7,515 nucleotides of DNA from JANNHK01 sp034408875. GTDB taxonomy: Bacteria > Actinomycetota > Acidimicrobiia > IMCC26256 > PALSA-610. A program made the translations under genes and the position numbers. The DNA lies in assembly GCA_034408875.1 (NCBI GenBank), contig JAWXCJ010000178.1, positions 1-7,515 on the forward strand. Reading direction: 5' to 3'. Position 1 is the stretch's first letter. Each line of letters opens with the position of its first letter. Positions 1 to 5,152 of this stretch are shown here, piece by piece. Below the pieces are notes generated by a model. The model had not been told where the DNA came from. It worked only from the letters and a program-made list of their open reading frames with translations, and searched no databases.

Positions 1-135
1 CCGAAGCCGCACGGGCGATAGAGCATCGGGGTCCGCAGCGACCAAGAAAGAAGAAGGAGCGGAGGTGCCCCGATGCGGACAGTCATCCGGTTCCGCACGG
101 GCGATAGGGGGCCGGAGGTGCAGCGACCAATAAAA
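1..135. repeat. Two copies of a bipartite direct repeat, period about 86 bp
   Basis: Two conserved 15-base blocks occur twice in the same order. Block A, CCGCACGGGCGATAG, lies at 7-21 and 93-107. Block B, GCAGCGACCAAKAAA, lies at 35-49 and 120-134. The middle differs in both sequence and length: 13 bases (22-34) against 12 (108-119). Three more bases (CCG) match at 1-3 and 87-89. Read in the plus frame beginning at 1 and at 87, both copies spell Pro-x-Pro-His-Gly-Arg-stop, so one reading is a duplicated 3' end of an upstream gene. The other is a duplicated structured or protein-binding element, since conserved flanks around a variable core are typical of a hairpin with a free loop. The sequence does not separate these. 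An inverted repeat (23-31 with 68-76) also links the first copy to the region between the copies. Confidence 0.75.
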
Positions 136-138
136 GTC

Positions 139-173
139 GACGGCCCGCCGGCAGGGTGGTCCGGCGGGCCGTC
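139..173 (-). terminator. Perfect 13-bp GC-rich hairpin, terminator-like
   Basis: GACGGCCCGCCGG at 139-151 is perfectly complementary to CCGGCGGGCCGTC at 161-173, with a 9-base loop. Read on the minus strand the stem is followed by GACTTTTATT, a short T-rich run suited to intrinsic termination. On the plus strand the stem is followed by TCGCCTCGG with no T-run. No minus-strand gene reads into it in this window. It may therefore be bidirectional, may end an upstream plus-strand gene despite the poor U-tract, or may be left over from an earlier arrangement. The following stretch, 174-286, is G-rich and holds no gene that I can support. Confidence 0.5.
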
Positions 174-286
174 TCGCCTCGGAGCCCCTGGGGGGTGGGG
201 GCAAGGCGGTACCTGCATCCCATCGGCGTGGGGGCTAGGGAGATGAGAATTCGCCCCTGGGGGCGGAGCGAATAGGTTCCTGGCCC

Positions 287-443
287 ATGCGCTACGCCCG
301 CTTCCGCACCAGTGCCGGGGTCCGACACGGCTTCGTCGAGGGGGACGAGGTCGTTGACCTGGGCCCGGCGCCGGCCGAGTTTTCCGGTGTTCTTCAACAA
401 GCAGTCGACGTGTGTCATCGGGCCGGGCGTCGTGAGCGCGTAG
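287..443 (+). pseudogene. Decayed fumarylacetoacetate hydrolase (FAH) family gene fragment
   Basis: From ATG 287 about 33 codons read MRYARFRTSAGVRHG and then FVEGDEVVDL, which resembles the N-terminal start domain of FAH-family hydrolases and isomerases (DUF2437-like). In a different frame (codons from 387), 390-428 reads FFNKQSTCVIGPG, the motif that opens the catalytic core in this family, and it ends at TAG 441-443. In intact members these two segments are in one frame and separated by several tens of residues including an NYxxH segment. Here they nearly touch and are out of frame. Everything downstream, including the acidic metal ligands, is missing. This looks like an internal deletion or frameshift plus 3' truncation. 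The first frame stays open to 604, but only by running through the next gene. There is no clear ribosome binding site at 287. The family call rests on recalled motifs, not a search. Confidence 0.62.
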
Positions 444-452
444 GGTCGGCGC

Positions 453-818
453 GTGCCCCGGCGTCCCCCGCTTCGATCGGTCGGTGCCGAGCCCGACCCC
501 CGTTTCTCCTACGCGAACGAACGCACGTTCCTCGCGTGGAACCGGACCGCACTTGCGCTCATCGCGGCGGGACTCGCGGTCGTGGCCCTGCTTCCGGAAT
601 TTGAGCTCGAGTACGGCCGCCGCATCATCGGCGTCCCGCTCATCGCGCTCGGCGCCGTGCTCGCGTACACGTCGTATTCGCGCTGGGACGCCAACGAACG
701 GGCGATGCGGCTCGGTGAACCGCTCCCGGCGTCGCGGCTGCCGCTGGTCCTCGCCATCGGCATCACCGTGTGCTCGGTCCTCGCCGCGATCGTGGCCGCG
801 TTCGGCAGCCCCGACTGA
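453..818 (+). CDS. DUF202 (YidH-like) three-helix membrane protein
   Basis: A 121-residue inner-membrane protein. Residues 15-27 (DPRFSYANERTFL) followed by AWNRTALALIAAG are the hallmark of DUF202/YidH-like proteins. Predicted membrane helices lie at about 32-49, 57-74 and 97-117, with a short charged loop (SRWDANERAMRLGEP) between the second and third. The length fits the family. The start is GTG at 453, with AGGG at 442-445 seven bases upstream; I see no better in-frame start before the signature. The stop TGA (816-818) shares its A with the ATG of the next gene, so the two are probably translationally coupled. The biochemical role of DUF202 is not established. Tandem DUF202 pairs occur in other actinobacteria, for example Rv2272/Rv2273 in Mycobacterium tuberculosis (from memory). 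It begins 9 bp after the FAH remnant and has no obvious promoter of its own. Confidence 0.9.
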   Translation: MPRRPPLRSVGAEPDPRFSYANERTFLAWNRTALALIAAGLAVVALLPEFELEYGRRIIGVPLIALGAVLAYTSYSRWDANERAMRLGEPLPASRLPLVLAIGITVCSVLAAIVAAFGSPD

Positions 819-1150
819 TGGCGGTCCCGTTCGACGACGAGGAGCTACCGGGCCTGGCGGGTGAGCGGACCGATCTGGCTTGGAGCCGCAGCGGCCTCGC
901 CGCGGTCGCGGCGGTGGCGACGATCGCCAAACGCGCCTTCGACGTCGAATCCCTGACTGCCCCGGCGCTCGTCTACGTGGTGATTGCCGCGGGCGTCGTC
1001 GCCTGGGCCGTCGCCCTCGCGTACGGGAGCGTGCTGGCCGACCCAATCGCGGGGCGGCCCTCCGCTCGCCCGCATTGCGTCCGATATGTGGCATACGGAA
1101 CGACGTTGCTCGCGCTCGGCGCACTGGTATTGGCCCTGCTCCCCGACTGA
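818..1150 (+). CDS. Second DUF202-type membrane protein, overlapping the first
   Basis: A 110-residue membrane protein. Residues 13-28 carry a diverged version of the DUF202 signature (LAGERTDLAWSRSGLA against ANERTFLAWNRTALA in the upstream gene). Three hydrophobic segments lie at about 22-38, 49-69 and 88-107, the same topology as its neighbour, so the pair probably arose by duplication and may form a heteromer (inference). The start ATG 818 overlaps the preceding stop by one base (TGATG). An upstream in-frame codon at 770 is possible but would place the start inside the last helix-coding part of the first gene with no family support. The acidic opening (FDDEEL) replaces the basic N-terminus of the partner. 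It is followed after 58 bp by the lipoprotein gene on the same strand, so an operon is plausible. Confidence 0.87.
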   Translation: MAVPFDDEELPGLAGERTDLAWSRSGLAAVAAVATIAKRAFDVESLTAPALVYVVIAAGVVAWAVALAYGSVLADPIAGRPSARPHCVRYVAYGTTLLALGALVLALLPD

Positions 1151-1197
1151 CGGGAACCAGGCCGGGACCGGCCACCGTCAGATGGGCGTGACGATCC

Positions 1198-1202
1198 GGA
1201 GG
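1198..1202 (+). promoter_or_regulatory. Strong Shine-Dalgarno site fixing the lipoprotein start
   Basis: GGAGG lies six bases upstream of ATG 1209. It decides the start of the downstream gene: the same frame is open back to 984, but that extension overlaps the second DUF202 gene, has no comparable site, and would bury the lipoprotein signal peptide. Confidence 0.85.
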
Positions 1203-1208
1203 AACACG

Positions 1209-3344
1209 ATGCGTGCAGTGCACAAGATCGCAGCCGCGGTGGCCGTTCTCGCCCTCGTGGCCGCGGGCTGTTCGGGTGACGACAACGACAGCAAGCCCGA
1301 CGCCGACGGCGACTCCGGCGAGCCGGTCGAGGTCGAAATCCCCGACCTGACCCTGGCGGCCGCGCTCACACCGTTCGACTCGTGCGACGCGCTGCTCGGC
1401 TGGATCAAGGCCGAAGCCGGCGCGCGCGTGGGGCCGTACGGGCTCGGCGGCAGCAACTACTACTACGGCAACGACGTCATACTCACCGAAGACGCACTCG
1501 AAGCGGCGCCGCGCGAGGAGGCGTTTGCCGGCTCGGAGGGTGACGCCTCGTCCGGCTTGGCCGCGACCGGCGGTGACGAGGACGGGTCGAGTTTCTCGGG
1601 CACGAACGTGCAGGTCGAGGGTGTCGACGAACCTGACATCGTGAAGACCAACGGCACCCGCATCGTGACGGTGGCGCGGGGCGAACTCCAACTCGTCGAC
1701 GCGACGGTCGACCCGCCGGTCGTGCTCGACTCCCTCGCGCTCGACGACGAGTGGAGCTACGGCTCGCAGCTGCTGCTCTCGGGCGACCGGGTGCTCGTCC
1801 TCGGCCAGGGATCGTTCCGGGCCATGCCCGTCGACGCGGCCTCGAGCTTCGTCGCTCCCGGACTGTCGGGCAGCACGATCACCGAAGTCAGCATCGCCGG
1901 CGACGAACTGAACGTCGTCGACGAGGTCACCGTCGAAGGCGGCTACATCTCGGCCCGCATGATCGGCGACGTCGTTCGCATCGTGTTGCATGCCGACCCG
2001 CAGCAGCGCCTCGGTTTCGTGTACCCGAGTACCGAAGCAAGCCCGGCCGAAGATCGGTCGACGGCCGTCAACCGCGACGTCATCGACGACTCGACGATCG
2101 AGGACTGGCTCCCCCACTGGAGCCGTGGCGACGAGGACCAGGGCGTCGCAGTCGACTGCGCCGCAACGCACCAGCCGCAGAACTTCTCCGGCTTCGGCTT
2201 GTTGTCCGTGCTCACCGTCGACCTTTCCGACGGCTTGGCCGCCGGTCTCGAAAGCCGCAACGCCACCGCCATCATGGCGAGCGGCGAGACGGTGTACGCG
2301 AGTGCGAACAACCTGTACGTCGCCACGCAGGAGTACGTCGACTGGGAGAATCTCAGCTCTACCGAACAGCGCACGGTGAACCAGGACTACGGCACCGCCA
2401 TCCATCGCTTCGACATCACCGACCCGAGCCGCGCCGCGTACGACGTGTCGGGCCGGGTCGACGGGTACCTCCTGAACCAGTTCTCGATGGACGAAAGCGA
2501 CGACATCCTGCGCGTCGCGACGACCAAGGGTTCGCCGTGGTCGGGTACCGAGGGCGAAACGTCGGAGAGTCAGGTCGTGACGCTCACGAAGTCGGACGGT
2601 GCGCTCACCCGCATCGGTGAGGTCGGCGACCTCGGACGGGGCGAGACGATCCACTCGGTCCGCTTCGTCGGCGACACCGCGTACGTCGTGACGTTCCGCC
2701 AGACCGACCCGCTCTACACCGTCGACCTCTCCGACCCGGCGGCGCCCCGCGTCGTCGGCGAGTTGAAGATCCTCGGCTACTCCGCGTACCTGCACCCGGT
2801 TGCCGAGGGCTACCTGCTCGGTGTGGGCCAGGACGCGACCGAAGAGGGACGCACGCAGGGCACGCAGGTCGCGTTGTTCGACGTGCGCGACCCCGCGGCC
2901 CCGACCCGGGTGGCGGTCGCGACGATTCCGAACGGATCGTCCGAGGCCGAGTGGGACCACCACGCGTTCCTGTGGTGGCCCGAGACCGGGCTGTCGGTGA
3001 TTCCGGTGAGCTCGTACAACGAGGGAACATCGGAGCAGGCCGCGGTCGGGTTCACGGTCGACGTCGACGCCGGCACGGTGGCAGAGCTGGGCCGGATCAC
3101 GCACCCGGTCCTCGGCGAGGACGGCGCGGTTGCCCCCTCGGGCGAGACCGGGCTGCCCGTACCCGACGGCACATCGATCGACGAACCCACGGCCAGCGCT
3201 CCGCCAGACAGCTACGTGTACACGCCGCCGATCACGCGGTCGTTCGTCATCGGCGACCAGCTCTGGACGTTGTCCGAGGCCGGGCTGATGCGTAGTGATG
3301 TGGCGACACTGGCGGCGGGCCCGTTCGTGGCCTTCGCCGGCTGA
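1209..3344 (+). CDS. Secreted lipoprotein with beta-propeller (Beta_propel, PF09826-type) domain
   Basis: A 711-residue exported lipoprotein. Residues 1-20 form a signal peptide (MRAVHK, then a hydrophobic stretch) ending in a lipobox, VAAGC, with the lipidated Cys at 21. A disordered acidic linker (SGDDNDSKPDADGDSGE) follows, so the protein should be anchored on the outer face of the membrane. Residues 131-149 (GTNVQVEGVDEPDIVKTNG) are the characteristic entry motif of secreted C-terminal beta-propeller proteins. Blade-like strand repeats continue to the end, such as IHSVRFVGDTAYVVTFR at 481-497, LYTVDLSDPAAPRVVGELK at 502-520, and VALFDVRDPAAPTRVAV at 554-570. A WDHHAFLWWPE segment lies at 582-592. 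Only three Cys are present (21, 59, 317), so 59-317 could form a disulfide. Function is unknown; propellers of this type usually serve as binding platforms. It follows the DUF202 pair by 58 bp. No convincing intrinsic terminator follows the stop. Confidence 0.92.
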   Translation: MRAVHKIAAAVAVLALVAAGCSGDDNDSKPDADGDSGEPVEVEIPDLTLAAALTPFDSCDALLGWIKAEAGARVGPYGLGGSNYYYGNDVILTEDALEAAPREEAFAGSEGDASSGLAATGGDEDGSSFSGTNVQVEGVDEPDIVKTNGTRIVTVARGELQLVDATVDPPVVLDSLALDDEWSYGSQLLLSGDRVLVLGQGSFRAMPVDAASSFVAPGLSGSTITEVSIAGDELNVVDEVTVEGGYISARMIGDVVRIVLHADPQQRLGFVYPSTEASPAEDRSTAVNRDVIDDSTIEDWLPHWSRGDEDQGVAVDCAATHQPQNFSGFGLLSVLTVDLSDGLAAGLESRNATAIMASGETVYASANNLYVATQEYVDWENLSSTEQRTVNQDYGTAIHRFDITDPSRAAYDVSGRVDGYLLNQFSMDESDDILRVATTKGSPWSGTEGETSESQVVTLTKSDGALTRIGEVGDLGRGETIHSVRFVGDTAYVVTFRQTDPLYTVDLSDPAAPRVVGELKILGYSAYLHPVAEGYLLGVGQDATEEGRTQGTQVALFDVRDPAAPTRVAVATIPNGSSEAEWDHHAFLWWPETGLSVIPVSSYNEGTSEQAAVGFTVDVDAGTVAELGRITHPVLGEDGAVAPSGETGLPVPDGTSIDEPTASAPPDSYVYTPPITRSFVIGDQLWTLSEAGLMRSDVATLAAGPFVAFAG

Positions 3345-3367
3345 TCAAAAGGTTGGGCGCTACGGGC

Positions 3368-3396
3368 TTGACCTCGGCTCCCGGATCAGGGATTAT
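3368..3396 (+). promoter_or_regulatory. Sigma70-type promoter of the Rieske gene
   Basis: TTGACC (3368-3373, five of six consensus bases) is separated by exactly 17 bases from GATTAT (3391-3396, four of six). Transcription should start near 3402-3404, giving a leader of about 50 bases before the Rieske gene. The -10 lies in the only AT-rich island of the neighbourhood. The -10 and the expected start point fall inside the palindrome at 3388-3423, which implies repression by a dimeric regulator. Confidence 0.6.
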
Positions 3397-3423
3397 CACA
3401 AGTAGTTACTTGTGTAAATCCCT
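3388..3423. promoter_or_regulatory. 36-bp near-perfect palindrome, likely operator
   Basis: The outer arms AGGGATT (3388-3394) and AATCCCT (3417-3423) pair perfectly. The inner arms CACAAGTA (3397-3404) and TACTTGTG (3407-3414) also pair perfectly around a 2-base centre (GT). Only the two positions between arms (AT and TA) fail to match. Fifteen matched base pairs per half-site around a 2-base centre fit a DNA site for a dimeric protein, perhaps TetR- or MarR-like (inference), better than an RNA hairpin. It covers the -10 and start region of the promoter. Read as RNA it could instead form a hairpin with an AGTT loop, but it is too AU-rich and lacks a U-tract for a good terminator of the upstream gene. 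Confidence 0.65.
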
Positions 3424-3446
3424 TCCGGAAGTCCCAACCTGAAGTC

Positions 3447-3450
3447 GAGG
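3447..3450 (+). promoter_or_regulatory. Ribosome binding site that questions the start of the Rieske gene
   Basis: GAGG lies only one base before ATG 3452, too close to serve it, but seven bases before the in-frame GTG at 3458. The real start may therefore be GTG 3458, two codons further in. Protein content is essentially unaffected. Confidence 0.45.
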
Positions 3451-3451
3451 T

Positions 3452-5152
3452 ATGCCCGTGGGATCCGAGGTACACGCCGGAACGCTGGCCGATCTGAGGC
3501 GTGACGGTCGCCTGCTGACGAAGGTCGGGTCGCTCCCCGTCGTCGTGTTCCGCGACGGGGACGCGACCTACGCCATCGAAGATCGGTGCCCGCACATGGG
3601 CTTCCCGTTGCACCAGGGCACCGTCGAAGCGGGACTCGTGACGTGCCACTGGCATCACGCGCGCTTCGACCTCGTGTCCGGCTGCACGCTCGACCTCTGG
3701 GCCGACGACGCACGCGGATTCGACGTCGACATCCGTGACGAACAGGTCTACGTGAACGCGCGGCCCGAAGGCGACGTCGTCGGACACCTCCAGGCCCGAC
3801 TGCGCGACGGTCTCGAAGAGAACATCACGCTCGTGACCGCGAAGGCGGTGCTCGGATTGCTCGAAGCGGGCGCGGAGCCGGGCGCCATCGTGCGCACCGG
3901 CGTCGAGTTCGGCACGACGTACCGTGATCAGGGTTGGGGCGCGGGGCTCACCACGCTCGTGGCGATGGCGAACCTGCTCCCCCACCTCGATCCTCCGGAT
4001 CGGGCGCTCGCACTCGTGCACGGACTCGCGTTCGTGGCGCGCGACACGCAGGGTCGCCCGCCGCGGTTCCCGGTCGGGCCGCTGGCGAGCGACGACGTCC
4101 CGATCGACCGGCTGACGACGTGGTACCGGCGGTTCGTCGACACCCGCTCGTCGGACGCGGCGGAACGGGTGCTGGATACCGCGTTGACGACGGGCGGCGA
4201 TGTCGAGCCGATGATGTTCGCGGCGGTGACCGACCACGTGTTCATCGACGGCGGCCACACGATCGACTTCACGAACAAGGCGTTCGAGGCACTCGCGCAC
4301 GTCGGCGTTGACGCCGCGCCCCAGGTGCTACCGACGCTCGTTCGCCAGACCGCCGGCGCATTCCGTAGCGAGGAGGCGGGCGAGTGGCGCCATCCGCACG
4401 ACCTCGCCGGCCTCTCGGTGCGCACGATCGAACGGCTCCCCGCCATCACCGGAACGGGCGGCGTCGACGTCGCCGGGCTCGGGTGGCGTTTCCTCGACGA
4501 CGACCCCGAAGCCGTGTGCGACACGCTCGTCGCCGCGCTCGAGACCGGCGCGAGTGCCGAGGAGATCGGGCGGGCGATCGCGTTCGCGGCCGCGCTGCGC
4601 ATCACCCGCTTCCACATCCAGAACGACCACGGCGACTGGGACACGGTGCACCACTCGTTCACGTCGGCGAACGCGTTGCACCAGGCGCTGACCCGCAACC
4701 CGACACCGGAGTTGCTGCGGGGCGCGGTGCACGCGGCGTTGAACATCTACCAGGACCGCTTCCTCAACATTCCCGCGGCCCGGCTCCCCGTCAAAGAACA
4801 CGGCGACCTCGACGCACTCGCGAACTGCTTCGAAGTGCAGGCCGCGGTCGACGAGGCCGGCAACGAGGCGTACGGCTACCTGAAGTCGGGCGGTTCACGC
4901 GCGCGGCTCGTCGCGGTCCTCGGGCATGCGCTCGTCGCCGAAGACGCCGAGTTCCACTGGTTCCAGACGGTCGAAGCCGGCACGCGGCACGCTTACGCCT
5001 GGCCCGAAGGCTCCGAAGAATCGGCCCTCGTCCTCGCCGGTGTCGCCCGCTTCCTCGCCGCGCACACCCCCACCCGCCGCGAACTCCCGACCGTCGTCAA
5101 GATCGCGACCCGCCTCCGCCGCGGCGAAGCCCTCTTCGAAGACGCCGGTTAG
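3452..5152 (+). CDS. Rieske [2Fe-2S] domain fused to a large His-rich helical domain
   Basis: A 566-residue soluble protein with no signal peptide or membrane segment. Residues 1-104 form a Rieske ferredoxin domain: the cluster ligands are Cys46 and His48 (CPHMG) and Cys65 and His68 (CHWHH). Residues from about 115 to the end are mostly helical and rich in conserved-looking histidines: His190, Asp261-His262, His269, His314 and His316, His388, His393, His400-401, His410, His427. The segments DHVFIDGGHTIDFTNKAFEA and VHHSFTSANALHQAL recall, from memory, motifs of questin-oxidase-like (DUF4243) proteins. If right, this would be an oxygenase or oxidase given its own electron-transfer domain. That relation is tentative and the substrate is unknown. 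Length is far beyond a simple Rieske ferredoxin (about 105), and the domain behind it is not the usual aromatic-ring hydroxylase catalytic domain, whose HxxxxH facial-triad context I do not see. It has its own promoter and likely operator. The stop TAG overlaps the stop of the convergent KaiC-like gene. The start could be GTG 3458. Confidence 0.85.
   Translation: MPVGSEVHAGTLADLRRDGRLLTKVGSLPVVVFRDGDATYAIEDRCPHMGFPLHQGTVEAGLVTCHWHHARFDLVSGCTLDLWADDARGFDVDIRDEQVYVNARPEGDVVGHLQARLRDGLEENITLVTAKAVLGLLEAGAEPGAIVRTGVEFGTTYRDQGWGAGLTTLVAMANLLPHLDPPDRALALVHGLAFVARDTQGRPPRFPVGPLASDDVPIDRLTTWYRRFVDTRSSDAAERVLDTALTTGGDVEPMMFAAVTDHVFIDGGHTIDFTNKAFEALAHVGVDAAPQVLPTLVRQTAGAFRSEEAGEWRHPHDLAGLSVRTIERLPAITGTGGVDVAGLGWRFLDDDPEAVCDTLVAALETGASAEEIGRAIAFAAALRITRFHIQNDHGDWDTVHHSFTSANALHQALTRNPTPELLRGAVHAALNIYQDRFLNIPAARLPVKEHGDLDALANCFEVQAAVDEAGNEAYGYLKSGGSRARLVAVLGHALVAEDAEFHWFQTVEAGTRHAYAWPEGSEESALVLAGVARFLAAHTPTRRELPTVVKIATRLRRGEALFEDAG

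Noticed and set aside
7..134. Tandem riboswitch, for example cyclic di-GMP type
   Set aside because: The layout (a GGGC block, a variable core, then a GC-A-GC block) only superficially recalls a c-di-GMP-I aptamer. The conserved core bases do not match, and the nearest intact gene is over 300 bp downstream beyond a hairpin.
83..418. 111-codon minus-strand open frame across the left flank
   Set aside because: It crosses the direct repeats, the hairpin and the FAH remnant, has a low-complexity Arg/Pro/Gly composition and no ribosome binding site or family resemblance.
984..1208. 75-codon N-terminal extension of the beta-propeller lipoprotein
   Set aside because: It overlaps the second DUF202 gene. 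A strong GGAGG site and a textbook signal peptide with lipobox begin at ATG 1209.
3345..3423. Intrinsic terminator for the lipoprotein gene
   Set aside because: The only strong palindrome is AT-rich with no following T-run, and it coincides with a promoter, so an operator fits better.
3386..4300. 304-codon minus-strand open frame opposite the Rieske gene
   Set aside because: Arg/His/Val-rich composition typical of an antisense shadow of a high-GC gene. The plus strand carries clear Rieske motifs.
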